A DNA stretch of 64,000 bases from Sphingopyxis macrogoltabida (lineage in GTDB: Bacteria; Pseudomonadota; Alphaproteobacteria; Sphingomonadales; Sphingomonadaceae). The DNA lies in contig NZ_CP009429.1 of assembly GCF_001314325.1 (NCBI RefSeq), positions 1,798,501-1,862,500 of the forward strand. Direction: 5' to 3'. Positions within the stretch are counted from its first letter, which is position 1. Every line of letters starts with the position of its first letter. The notes beneath the pieces are model-generated. The model was given only the letters and a program-made list of their open reading frames with translations, was not told the DNA's origin and did not search any database. The position numbers and the translations under genes are program-made. Shown piece after piece: positions 14,408-24,300 of the stretch.

Positions 14408-15601
14408 TCACAATCCCAAAACCATCTTCGCGATGATGTTGCGCTGGATTTCGTTCGACCCGCCATAGATCGTCGTCTTGCGCATGTTGAAATAGGTCGG
14501 CGCGGCGCGATGGGCGTAATCGGGCCCGATCGGATGCTCGTTGTCGCCTTCCCCGAACCCGCGGAAATAGGGCGCGCCATAATGGCCGACGGCTTCGAGC
14601 GTCAGCTCGGTCAGCCGCTGCTGGATTTCGCTGCCCTTGATCTTGAGCAGGCTCGATTCAGGCCCCGGTCCCTTGCCCGCATTCGGACCGGCTAGGCTGC
14701 GCAGCTCGGTAAATTCGAGCGCGGTCAGGTCGATTTCCAGTTCGGCCAGCTTGCGTTTGAAAAAGGCGTTGGCGATCAGCGGCTGGTCGCCGTCGAGCTC
14801 GGTCCGCGCGATCGCCTTCACCTTCTCGATCCCGCGCTTCGACGCGGCGACGCCGGCGATGCCGGTGCGTTCGTGCGCGAGCAGGAATTTGGCGCAGGTC
14901 CAGCCCTTATTCTCTTCATAGACGCGCTGCGACTGCGGCACGCGGACATCCTCGAGCCATACTTCGTTGACTTCATGCTCGCCGCCCAGCGTGATGATCG
15001 GGCGCACGGTGATGCCGGGCGATTTCATGTCGATCAAAAGGAAGCTGATGCCTTCCTGCTGCTTCGCTTCCTTGTCGGTGCGGACGAGGAAAAAGCCCCA
15101 GTCGGCGTGCTGGGCCAGCGTCGTCCACGTCTTCTGCCCGTTGACGATATAATCGTCGCCGTCCTTGACCGCCGCGGTGCGCAGGCTGGCAAGGTCGGAC
15201 CCCGATCCGGGCTCCGAATAGCCCTGGCACCACCAGTCCTCGCCCGACAGGATGCGCGGCAGGAAATGCGCCTTCTGTTCGGGGGTACCGAAGGTGTAGA
15301 TGACGGGCCCGACCATCGCGAGGCCGAAGGGCATCAGGCGGATACAGTCGGCGCGCGCGGTTTCCTCCGACCAGATGAAGCGCTGCGTCGGGGTCCAGCC
15401 GGTGCCGCCATATTCGACCGGCCAGGCGGGAGCGATCCAGCCCTTCTTGTACAGGATCTTGTGCCAGGAAAGGAAATCCTCCTTGGACATCTCCTCGCCT
15501 TCGTCCTGCTTGTCGCGCAGTTCGGCGGGGTAATTTTCGGCGATGAACTCGCGCACTTCCTTCTGGAATGCGAGGTCTTCGGGGCTGAACTCCATGTCCA
15601 T
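14408..15601 (-). CDS. Acyl-CoA dehydrogenase
   Basis: 397 residues. Landmarks: the N-terminal helical domain (EDLAFQKEVREFIAENYP), the substrate/FAD loop GYSEPGSGSDLASL (about 132-145), a WTTLAQHADW stretch, and the C-terminal IYGGSNEIQRNIIAKMVLGL. It oxidises an acyl-CoA thioester to the enoyl-CoA with FAD. It is the upstream member of a same-strand pair with the gene at 13162-14301; the two probably work together in degrading a fatty or alicyclic acyl-CoA. No other beta-oxidation gene adjoins, so the pathway is not defined. Confidence 0.92.
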   Translation of the reverse strand: MDMEFSPEDLAFQKEVREFIAENYPAELRDKQDEGEEMSKEDFLSWHKILYKKGWIAPAWPVEYGGTGWTPTQRFIWSEETARADCIRLMPFGLAMVGPVIYTFGTPEQKAHFLPRILSGEDWWCQGYSEPGSGSDLASLRTAAVKDGDDYIVNGQKTWTTLAQHADWGFFLVRTDKEAKQQEGISFLLIDMKSPGITVRPIITLGGEHEVNEVWLEDVRVPQSQRVYEENKGWTCAKFLLAHERTGIAGVAASKRGIEKVKAIARTELDGDQPLIANAFFKRKLAELEIDLTALEFTELRSLAGPNAGKGPGPESSLLKIKGSEIQQRLTELTLEAVGHYGAPYFRGFGEGDNEHPIGPDYAHRAAPTYFNMRKTTIYGGSNEIQRNIIAKMVLGL

Positions 15602-15784
15602 GACGATTCTCCCTTGGGCAATGCCGCCCTTATATTATCGGTTCACGCTTACGTAAAGGTAAGTTGTCTTTCGCAACGCGATGCATGACACCTTCAACAA
15701 CTTCCGCCGCATGTCCAGCGATCGCACGCAACTGCACCCCGCCGCCCGGGGGCGGCAGGGGCTATGGAGCGCGATAAGATAGTC

Positions 15785-16678
15785 CTAGCCGGCGCTGTAC
15801 CGGGTCACGAGCACAACTGCCCCCTCGCTGGCATAGGCGCCGCGAACCTCGGCAATCGACAGCATGACGTCGATCGCGATCCCGTCGCGGGTGACGATCT
15901 GCGAAGCGATACGTACCGGCTCGCCGCTGCGGAACACGCTCTCGATCGCATCCGAAAAGGCGGCGCGATGTCCGACAGCAAGCAACGCCGAAAAGCGCAC
16001 CCGCCGGATCGCCGCCGCGTCGACCCCGACCATGGCCGTCAATGCCTCGTTCGCGGTATCGACGGTTTCGCGCACCGAGAGCCGGGCATGACCGACGCTG
16101 CCGTCGATATCGATCACGGTCGCCAGCGCCTGCCGCACATCGGTCGCGGCAATATCGTCCATCGCCTCGCTGACATCGCGCAGCAGGATTGCGCCGCCGA
16201 CGGGCAACGGCACCAGATCGACATGCAACCATTGGCGCGGACGCAGAAGGCCCGGCATATCGCCCGAAAAGCGCTCGCGATGGTCGAGCAGGCGGATGAT
16301 GCGCTGGAACAGCAGGCTTCCGCCGAGCTCCGGCAGCGCGGCGGCGAGTTCCGCTCCGATCAGGTCCGCCGCAGCGCGTTCGATCATGTCGCTCGCAGCC
16401 GGGTTGACCGACAGGATGCGCCATTGCCGGTCGATGACGATCGCGCCTTCCGCGATCGATTCGATCAGGAGCGCCAGTGAATCCTGTAATGCATTGGCCG
16501 ATGTCGCCGCGCCGCCATTGTCGAGGCGCCGATAGTCGTCGAGCGAGATCAGCACATGCGCGTCCTTGCCATGGTGCGTCACGACGACCGGCTTTCGCGC
16601 CGCCTGCATCCGCCAGTTCGCGAAACCGCGGATGAACTCCGCCGCCGATACGCGTTGCGGTTCGCGTGCTGTCGCCAC
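15785..16678 (-). CDS. Phd/YefM antitoxin-like domain fused to PAS domains
   Basis: 297 residues from GTG 16678, with GGAGG six bases upstream. Residues about 10-50 (VSAAEFIRGFANW...KPVVVTHHGKDAHVLISLDDYRRL) read as a Phd/YefM-type DNA-binding antitoxin domain. A PAS domain follows (about 62-175, LLIESIAEGAIVIDRQWRILSVNPAA), and a second PAS-like segment reaches the C-terminus (VDTANEALTAMVGVDAAAI). No output kinase or cyclase domain and no toxin gene are present nearby. It may be a sensory transcription factor in which PAS domains tune a Phd-type DNA-binding head. That is inference from domain order. Confidence 0.75.
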   Translation of the reverse strand: MATAREPQRVSAAEFIRGFANWRMQAARKPVVVTHHGKDAHVLISLDDYRRLDNGGAATSANALQDSLALLIESIAEGAIVIDRQWRILSVNPAASDMIERAAADLIGAELAAALPELGGSLLFQRIIRLLDHRERFSGDMPGLLRPRQWLHVDLVPLPVGGAILLRDVSEAMDDIAATDVRQALATVIDIDGSVGHARLSVRETVDTANEALTAMVGVDAAAIRRVRFSALLAVGHRAAFSDAIESVFRSGEPVRIASQIVTRDGIAIDVMLSIAEVRGAYASEGAVVLVTRYSAG

Positions 16679-16795
16679 ATCGCCCTCCTGAAGCTCGCGC
16701 CCTCACCGTGCGTATAATCGAGGATCAGCGACATTGGGTCTGGAAGGGATGCATCGGCGTCGCATTTTTGCCCGTTCTGATACCATTGCGGAGAT

Positions 16796-18424
16796 TCAAA
16801 CCAGCTTCGCTCTCCCGCAGCGCAGCGCATTGACCCGCGCGTCGGCCTCGCCGACATGCACGCCGAGTACCCCGGTGATGTCGGCAATCAGCGCGTCGAG
16901 CACCGGCGCTGCCAACCCTACGGTATCGCCGACCAATGAGGTGAGCGCCTTGGCATTGAGCCCCAGCCCCAGGATGTTCACCCGCAGGTCCATGCGGTCG
17001 GAGAGCGACTTGGCGGCCCCCGCGACGAGCCCGGTGCTCTCGACCGTCTTCATCTTTCCCGCATCGATCTCGGCGCGCGAAAAGCCGAGCGGCTTTTCGG
17101 CGAGGTCCGACAGCACCAGCTCGGCCTCTCCATCGACGCTCGCCAGCGGCAGGCGCAGCAGCCGCGCGGGCTGCGGATCGAGTTGCCGCTGCATGTTCTG
17201 GAAATCGGCGCTGGCGACCGTGCCGATCGCCAGCGTGGCCGGGGTGGTCGTCACCGCTAGCGAGACAGAACCACTCCCCGCGCCCTGACACTGGATGTCC
17301 GAAATGCGCGCCGACGCCGACCCGAGCTCGGCCAGCACCGGAATCTGCACCGCGGCGAGCGGCGTCGATACCTTGGCGTCGAGCTTGAACCGCACCTGCG
17401 CGGTGCGCACCACGACATCGTTGGTATCGGTCACCGCAATCAGCGGCGAATGCGCGGGCGGCTCACCGATCATCAGCGCCAGATCGACCCCCGACCCGCC
17501 GGGCAGGCTGCTCGCGAGCGACAGGTCGAGTTGCCGGTTGGCATTGCCGAGCAGCAGCATCGCGCGGGCAAGGTCGAGCGCGTTGACCTTCACCGGATTG
17601 GCCGCGTCGATGCGGATGCTCGACGAACGTGGCCCGAGGTCGATCGCCCGCGAAGGAACCAGCGCGCGCGGCAACGCCTTCGAAGCAAGATGTTCGAGCG
17701 CGGTCGCCACCTGCCCGTCCGACGCCTGCGCCAGCGCCGACAGCACCTGCGGCGTCGTCACCTGCGTGTCGAGAGTCTGGCCAAAGGTCAGCACGTCGGC
17801 GCCTATCTCGGTCCGCAGAGCGTCCGAAAAGGCAAGCAAGTCGATATCGGCGCTCGCCAGAGCGTTATAATCCATCACCGACAAATTGACCTGGCTGCCC
17901 GTCAGCGCCGACAGCAGCGCATTGGGCACGCCGCCGTGCACCGCCGCCACCCGCGAACCCAGCGAGAAGGCGGCATAGCCACGCCGCGCGCCGGTTGCGG
18001 TCGCGCTGATTATGCTTTCGCTGCGACCGGTCAGGAAGCGGCCGAAGAAGAGCGGGCGATTTCGGGTCAGCGTCACCCGCACCGCATTGGGCGAGCCGCC
18101 GCCCGCGACGAACCGCCTCTCGGCCTCAACCGCCGCGTCGGGAGTATAGGTGCCGCTGGTCAGCGCTGCGATGGTGATCGTGCACGCACAGCTTGCTGCG
18201 ATAATCCGCTGTGCGGCGACCCGCTCTTCGCCGGGTCTGGCGGCGGCGGCCATTGCCGCAGCGTCGGCGATCCCCTGCAGCTTGCGGCGGTCAAGATAGA
18301 GCGAGCCGACATCGACCGCGAGCGCGGCCGAACCGATCAGCATCGTCAACCCCAGCGCCGACATGATGCTGATCCCCGCGCGCCGGTCGCGGACGAGGAT
18401 GGACAGGAACGAGAAGAAGGTCAT
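16796..18424 (-). CDS. TadG-like pilus assembly/surface protein
   Basis: 542 residues. The N-terminus has a basic stretch and one membrane helix with the TadE/TadG pattern (RRAGISIMSALGLTMLIGSAALAVDVGSLYL, about 14-44). A glutamine/alanine-rich helix (KLQGIADAAAMAAAA) follows, as in pilin-like prepilins. The long remainder is predicted extracytoplasmic, with several cysteines (CACT, about 80; DIQCQ; LRCG at the end). It starts 4 bases after the TadE-like gene stops, so the two form an operon. TadG-family proteins are minor components linked to Flp/Tad pili or tight adherence. No other tad genes are visible, so the role here is uncertain. Confidence 0.8.
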   Translation of the reverse strand: MTFFSFLSILVRDRRAGISIMSALGLTMLIGSAALAVDVGSLYLDRRKLQGIADAAAMAAAARPGEERVAAQRIIAASCACTITIAALTSGTYTPDAAVEAERRFVAGGGSPNAVRVTLTRNRPLFFGRFLTGRSESIISATATGARRGYAAFSLGSRVAAVHGGVPNALLSALTGSQVNLSVMDYNALASADIDLLAFSDALRTEIGADVLTFGQTLDTQVTTPQVLSALAQASDGQVATALEHLASKALPRALVPSRAIDLGPRSSSIRIDAANPVKVNALDLARAMLLLGNANRQLDLSLASSLPGGSGVDLALMIGEPPAHSPLIAVTDTNDVVVRTAQVRFKLDAKVSTPLAAVQIPVLAELGSASARISDIQCQGAGSGSVSLAVTTTPATLAIGTVASADFQNMQRQLDPQPARLLRLPLASVDGEAELVLSDLAEKPLGFSRAEIDAGKMKTVESTGLVAGAAKSLSDRMDLRVNILGLGLNAKALTSLVGDTVGLAAPVLDALIADITGVLGVHVGEADARVNALRCGRAKLV

Positions 18425-18428
18425 GGCG

Positions 18429-18884
18429 TCACTCCACCGGCAGTTCGAAGGTCGCGTCGGCGCGGATGACGTTGCCGGGCACGGGAACGATCGACGTGCG
18501 CAGGAAGCTGTCTGCCGGGACGGTGTAGGTCACGCCGACCGTAATCGCGTCGCCCGTTTCGGAGACGGCGATGGTTCGCTTGTCGGGTGTGATCTGTGGT
18601 GCGCCTTGCAGGCTCCGGTCAACCGCGCGCGTGGCGATGGCGCGGCGGTCGGCCGCATCGAGCCCGACGATCGCGGCGCGCGCGCCGTCGTTCGCAGCCT
18701 GCTGCACGCTATGCGCGAGCAGGAAATATTGCCCGTAGACGAGGATGCCCATCAGCAATGCGAGGAAGAGCGGCAGGACGAGTGCCATCTCGATCATCGC
18801 CGCGCCGCGCTCGTGCCGTACCAGCGCTTGGCGGACTTCGACGAATGGGCGGGTCAACCGCGAAAGGAAAAGCGGATCTGTCAT
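18429..18884 (-). CDS. TadE/TadG-family pseudopilin-like protein
   Basis: 151 residues. An N-terminal basic region (VRHERGAAMIEMALVLPLFLALLMGILVYG, about 23-52) carries the conserved Glu and hydrophobic helix of TadE-like prepilins. It is followed by FLLAHSVQQAANDGARAA and a beta-rich C-terminal part. TadE-type proteins are minor pseudopilins of the Flp pilus machine. It is the first gene of a two-gene operon with the TadG-like gene. The core machinery (Flp pilin, CpaA peptidase, TadA ATPase) is not in this window. Confidence 0.85.
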   Translation of the reverse strand: MTDPLFLSRLTRPFVEVRQALVRHERGAAMIEMALVLPLFLALLMGILVYGQYFLLAHSVQQAANDGARAAIVGLDAADRRAIATRAVDRSLQGAPQITPDKRTIAVSETGDAITVGVTYTVPADSFLRTSIVPVPGNVIRADATFELPVE

Positions 18885-19107
18885 GCGGCCCAGGATGGGC
18901 CCACATGATGAAAGCCGGGTCGCCTCGCAGCGACACCGGTTTTTCGTATTTTACGCAAAAATGGCTTGCGACACACGGGCGGTGCGGCGAGGCGACGAGG
19001 CAGAAAACTGCCTCTTCGCTGCGAAACCTCCACGAAACCCTTCCGAAACCTTAACGCCGGCCGGACGCCCGCTTCTGCAAATACCGCATTTCGGAAGAAT
19101 GACGTGC

Positions 19108-19992
19108 CTATTCGGCCGCAGGCTCCGGCGCCAGCTTGTCCTGCGTCCGCAAATCGAAATCGGATGCGTCGTGACGCTCGTGGAGCTGGCTGGCCGGGTC
19201 GCCCGTCACGCGATTGACCATTCGCCCGCGCTTGACCGCCGGGCGCGCCGCAATCTGGTCGGTCCAGCGCTGGACATGCTTGTAATCCTGCACCTGCAGG
19301 AACTCGCCGGCGTCATAGACCAGCCCCTTCACGAGCGCGCCGTACCAGGGCCAGACCGCCATGTCGGCGATCGTATAGTCGGCCCCGCCCAGATATTCGC
19401 TCTCCGCAAGGCGTCGGTCGAGCACATCCAGCTGCCGCTTCACTTCCATCGCATAGCGGTTGATCGGATACTCCTGCTTGGTCGGGGCATAGGCGTAAAA
19501 ATGGCCGAACCCGCCGCCGAGAAAGGGCGTGCTTCCCATCTGCCACATCAGCCACGACAAGGTTTCGGCGCGCTTCGCCGTTTCGGTCGGCAGGAAGGCA
19601 CCGAATTTCTCGGCGAGATAGATCAGGATCGCGCCCGATTCAAAGACGCGGATCGGCTCTGAACCGCTGCGGTCGACCAGGGCGGGGACCTTACTGTTCG
19701 GATTGGCACCGACGAAACCGCTCGAAAACTGGTCGCCGTCGCCGATATTGATCAGCCACGCGTCATATTCGGCGCCGTTGTGGCCCGCAGCAAGCAATTC
19801 CTCGAGCATCACGGTCACCTTGACGCCATTCGGCGTGCCGAGCGAATAGAGCTGCAGCGGATGCTTGCCGACCGGCAGATCCTTGTCGTGCGTCGGCCCA
19901 GCGATCGGGCGGTTGATATTGGCAAAGCGCCCGCCGCTTTCCTTGTCCCAGGTCCAGATGCTGGGCGGCACATATTCATTCTGCTCGGTCAT
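19108..19992 (-). CDS. yghU: Glutathione-dependent disulfide-bond oxidoreductase YghU
   Basis: 294 residues from ATG 19992, with GGAG 6 bases upstream; an in-frame ATG at 20004 is less likely because it leaves that GGAG inside. The N-terminal extension (SIWTWDKESGGRFANINRPIAGPTH) is typical of YghU. It is followed by a thioredoxin-like GST domain (GTPNGVKVTVMLEEL, NPNSKVPALVD, FESGAILIYLAEK) and a helical C-terminal domain (YTIADMAVWPWYG). E. coli YghU is of similar length and binds two glutathiones, acting on disulfides rather than in classical conjugation. Monocistronic here. Confidence 0.93.
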   Translation of the reverse strand: MTEQNEYVPPSIWTWDKESGGRFANINRPIAGPTHDKDLPVGKHPLQLYSLGTPNGVKVTVMLEELLAAGHNGAEYDAWLINIGDGDQFSSGFVGANPNSKVPALVDRSGSEPIRVFESGAILIYLAEKFGAFLPTETAKRAETLSWLMWQMGSTPFLGGGFGHFYAYAPTKQEYPINRYAMEVKRQLDVLDRRLAESEYLGGADYTIADMAVWPWYGALVKGLVYDAGEFLQVQDYKHVQRWTDQIAARPAVKRGRMVNRVTGDPASQLHERHDASDFDLRTQDKLAPEPAAE

Positions 19993-20066
19993 CGCGGACT
20001 CCATCGTTCAATTTCATACTGACCGGTACTTAAACATGACCGCCTGCGACGTCCACCGCCAATGGC

Positions 20067-21245
20067 TCAAATAATCCTATCTCGGCGCAAAGCCGAAATG
20101 GCTTCGTGATCATATCCCAGCTCCGCGAGGATCGCCTCGCCATGCTCGCCGACACGCGGCGCAGGAGAAAGCTCGGCCTTGGCGTTTGCAGACAGCGTGA
20201 TCGGCGTCCGCACGATCGGCGCCGTGCCTTTGATTCCCGGATATTCCATCGGTTCGACAAGGCCGGCGGCCGCGACCTGCGGTTCCGCCAGCGCTTCCGA
20301 TGGCCGTAGCACCGGCCCGGCGGGAACGCGCGCCGCGCCGAGTTCGGCGATCGCGTCGTCGGTCGTCCGCGCGGCGCACCATTCCGCCATCAGTATGCTC
20401 AATTCGGCGCCATGTTCGCCGCGCGCGATGTCCGATCCAAAACGCGGATCGTCGGCAAGTTCGGGCCGTCCGATCAGCGCGGCCCAGCGCGCGAAGATCG
20501 GGTTGCCGACCACCTGCGTCATCACCCAGCCGTCGCGCGTCGCGAAAATATCGGTCGGCGCCGAACTGAAGGCGCGGCTGCCCATCATGCCGCGGTCGAC
20601 GCCATTGAGGGCATGGTCGATCGTGAGCCCGTTCGAGATGGCGAGCGCCGAGCCGAGCAAGGAACCGCTCACCCGCTGACCCTTGCCCGTCCGTTCGCGT
20701 TCGCGCAGCGCGAGCATCACCCCGAAGGCGCAGTGGAGCGCGGTGGTGAAGTCGACATAATTGACCTGCGCGCGCGCGGGAGCCCCGTCGGAACCGCCGA
20801 GATACACCGCGCCCGACATCGCCTGCCCCACCGCGTCGAAGCCGACCCGCTGCGCGAGCGGCTCTTCGCTGCCGAACGCCGAAGCGGTAACGAGGATGAT
20901 CGCAGGATTGAGCGCCGAGAGCGTCGGATAGTCGAGCCCCAGCTTTTCGAGCGCGTCGTCGGGCATGTTCGCCACCACGACATCGGCGGTGCGGACCAGC
21001 CGCCGCACGACCTCGCGTCCCGCCTCGCTGCCCGGCTTCAACCCAAGGCTGCGCTTGTTACGGTTCATCTGGAGGAACATCGCCCCCGACCCGTCGTCGG
21101 CGACCGGAACCGAATAGCGATCCTCATTGCCTTCGGGGGCCTCGATCCGGATGACGTCGGCGCCATAATCGGCGAGCAGCGCGGCGCAATAGGGCCCGGC
21201 GATATACCGCCCGAAATCGATGACACGAATTCCCGTCAAAGGCAC
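20067..21245 (-). CDS. CaiB/BaiF-family CoA transferase
   Basis: 392 residues from GTG 21245, preceded by GGGGAGA; the open frame extends 36 residues further without family-like sequence. Family III CoA-transferase landmarks: GIRVIDFGRYIAGPYCA at the N-terminus, DVIRIEAPEGNEDR, NRNKRSLGL, and a GSLLGSALAISNGL stretch near the middle. The catalytic Asp of the family would lie near VNYVDFTTA. These enzymes move CoA between carboxylic acids. It is divergent from the amidohydrolase gene, with about 146 bases between starts. The acid substrate is unknown. Confidence 0.9.
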   Translation of the reverse strand: MPLTGIRVIDFGRYIAGPYCAALLADYGADVIRIEAPEGNEDRYSVPVADDGSGAMFLQMNRNKRSLGLKPGSEAGREVVRRLVRTADVVVANMPDDALEKLGLDYPTLSALNPAIILVTASAFGSEEPLAQRVGFDAVGQAMSGAVYLGGSDGAPARAQVNYVDFTTALHCAFGVMLALRERERTGKGQRVSGSLLGSALAISNGLTIDHALNGVDRGMMGSRAFSSAPTDIFATRDGWVMTQVVGNPIFARWAALIGRPELADDPRFGSDIARGEHGAELSILMAEWCAARTTDDAIAELGAARVPAGPVLRPSEALAEPQVAAAGLVEPMEYPGIKGTAPIVRTPITLSANAKAELSPAPRVGEHGEAILAELGYDHEAISALRRDRII

Positions 21246-21391
21246 GCCTTGGCTCTCCCCGAATTCCGCCAGGCAAGCGGCGATCGCGATCCGCCGCCCG
21301 TCGACCCTGCCAGTTCTTCGTCGAAGACTGTCACTTGCAAGTCCGGACTTCAACCATATGGTCGCCCGATAATTTCGACAGGGGATATTAT

Positions 21392-24300
21392 ATGACGCGT
21401 TTCACCCTCGCCGTTCTGGCGACTCTGGCCTGCTCGACCTCGGCATTCGCACAACAGGCCGCGCCCGCGGCTGCAGCGGCCGATGCGACGGCGGAAAAGT
21501 GGGACGTCAATGCGCCGCCGGGCATGACGACACGCAAGGTTCCGATTGCCGTCGACGAAGGGAGCTGGATGAATGTCGACGTCGCCCCCGACGGCCGCAC
21601 CATCGCGTTCGACCTGCTCGGCGACATCTATACCATGCCGATCGAGGGCGGCACGCCGACGCGGATCGCCGCCGGACTGGCCTATGAGCATCAGCCGCGC
21701 TTCTCGCCCGACGGCCGCCGCATCGCTTTCGTGTCCGATGCCGGCGGCGGCGACAATATCTGGGTCATGAACCGCGACGGCAGCGACCGGCGCCAGCTCA
21801 GCAAGGAGGATTTCCGCCTTCTCAACCAGCCGGGCTGGAGTCCCGACGGCCAGTTCATCGTCGCCAAGAAGCATTTCACGACGGGACGTTCGCTCGGGAC
21901 CGGCGAGGTATGGATGTATCATGTCTCGGGCGGCGCCGGCGTGCCCTTGGTCAAACGGGTGAGCGAAAAGCATCAGAAAGAACTCGGCGAACCGGTCTTC
22001 GCGGCCGACGGCAAGGGCATCTATTACACGCGCAACGTCACGCCGGGGCCGATCTTCGAATATGCGCAGGACAGCAACACCGACCTCTTCCACATCGAAC
22101 GTTATGATCTGAACGACGGCGAGGTCACGACAGCCGCGTCGGGGGCCGGCGGCGCGGTTCGTCCGACGCCTTCGCCAGACGGCAAGCGCCTCGCCTTCGT
22201 TCGCCGCGAAGGCATGGATTCAAAGCTTTACGTCAAGGACCTCGCCTCGGGCATCGAGCGCAAGGTTTATGACGCGCTCGATCAGGATGTGCAGGAAACC
22301 TGGGCGGTTACCGGCGTCTATCCGAATATGGCATGGACCCCCGACAGCAGCGACATCGTCCTCTGGGCCGGCGGCAAGCTGCGCCGCGTGAACGGCAATG
22401 GCGGCGAAGCGCGCATCATCCCCTTCAGCATCAACGACGATCGCGTGATCGTCGACGCGACGCATCCCGCGGTCGAAGTCGCACCCGACAGTTTCGCGAC
22501 GAAGATGCCGCGCTGGGCCGAAGTGTCGCCCGACGGACGACAGGTCGTGTTCGAAACGCTCGGCAAATTGTGGGTGAAGCCCGCGACCGGCGGAACCGCC
22601 CGGCGGCTGACCACGGCAAAAGACGGCGCCTTCGAAATGTGGCCGAGCTGGTCGCGCGACAGCCGCTCGCTCGCATTCGTCCGCTGGACCGACGCCGGGC
22701 TCGGCGAAGTGCACGTCGTCGGCGCAGGCGGTGGCGCCTCGCGCAAGATCACGGCCACCCCCGGCCATTATGCCGAGCCGCGCTTCTCGCCCGACGGCCA
22801 GACGATCGTCTTCGAGCGCCGGGCCGGCGGCAACCTGACCTCGGAGCGCTGGGGCGACAATCCCGGCATCTATCGCGTCGCGGCTTCGGGAGGCACATCC
22901 GATCGCGTCGCCGACAATGGCGCCAAACCCCAGTTCGGTGCGGACAACGACCGTGTCTTCATGATCGTGGTTGCCGACGGCAAAAGCCAACTCGTCAGCA
23001 CCGACCTCAGCGGGCAGGACAAACGCGTCCACGCCAATGGCGAACTGGTCAGCGATTACGAGATTTCCCCCGATGGCCGCACGCTGGCTTTCCGGGAGAA
23101 TTTCGACGCCTATGTCACACCGTTGATGCCGGGCGGGCAGGACGTCTCGCTGGGGACCAAGAGTGGCGCCCTCCCCGTTACCCGCGTCAGCGGCAGCGGT
23201 GCCGATTATATCCACTGGTCGAACGGCGGTAGCCGTCTCCACTGGACGCGCGGCCCGACATTGTTCAGCGCCGACCTTGCCAGTTTCTTCGCCAATGCCC
23301 CGACCGACGACAAGGCAGCGAAGTTCACGCCGCCTACCGATGGCGTATCTCTGTCGATGACGCAGGTGGCGTCAAAGCATCGCGGGACTGTCGTGATCAC
23401 CGGCGCAAAGATTGTCACCATGGCGGACAAGGACGGCGGTATCATCGACAATGGCGCGATCATCATTGAGGACGACCGCATCACTGCGGTCGGACCTGCG
23501 GGTGCGATCACCGTCCCGGCTGGCGCGGTGACCGTTGACGCCACCGGCAAGACGATCGTCCCCGGCTTCGTCGATGGCCACGCGCACGGCCCGCATGGCG
23601 ACGACGAACTGGTGCCGCAACAGAACTGGTCCGAACTCGTCAATCTCGCGATGGGCACGACGACCAGCCACAACCCGTCGTCGCGCGCCGCCGAAATCTT
23701 CGTCTCGTCCGAAATGCAGCGTGCCGGGCTGATCCTCGCACCGCGCATCTTTTCGACCGGCGAGGTCATCTATGGCGCGAAATCGCTGACCGGCTATTCG
23801 GAGATCAACAGCTATGACGACGCGCTGGCGCATGTCCGGCGGCTGAAGGCGCAGGGGGCGTACAGCGTCAAGAATTACAATCAGCCGCGGCGCGAACAGC
23901 GCCAGATGGTCGTCCGTGCCGCGCAGGCCGAAGGGATCACCGTCGTGCCCGAAGGCGGCTCGCTCTACACGCAGGACGTCACGCTGATCCAGGACGGCAA
24001 CTCGACCGTCGAGCACAATGTCCCGCTCCACACCTTCTACAAGGATCTGGTGCAGCTCTGGGGCCAGACGCAGGTCGATTATACGCCGACGCTCGTCGTT
24101 ACCTATGGCGGGCCTGCGGGCGATCCCTATTGGCGCGCGCATACCAATGTCTGGGAACAGCCGATCCTCGCGCGGCATATCCCGCCGACGATCCTCGCCG
24201 CCGACAACAAGCGCCGGGTCATCGCGCCCGAGGGCGATTATGTCGACGACGATTCGGCGCGCGAAGCCGCCAAGATCGCCGCAACGGGTCGCAACGTGTC

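Noticed and set aside
13006..14436. 476-codon plus-strand frame over the acyl-CoA dehydrogenase
   Set aside because: Runs through a REP-like repeat and antisense to a well-conserved enzyme; no recognisable domain.
15741..15756. GCCGCC/GGCGGC hairpin as terminator of the Phd-PAS gene
   Set aside because: Short stem, no T-run on either strand.
15785..16678. Complete toxin-antitoxin locus
   Set aside because: The Phd/YefM-like head is fused to PAS domains and no toxin-sized gene lies next to it.
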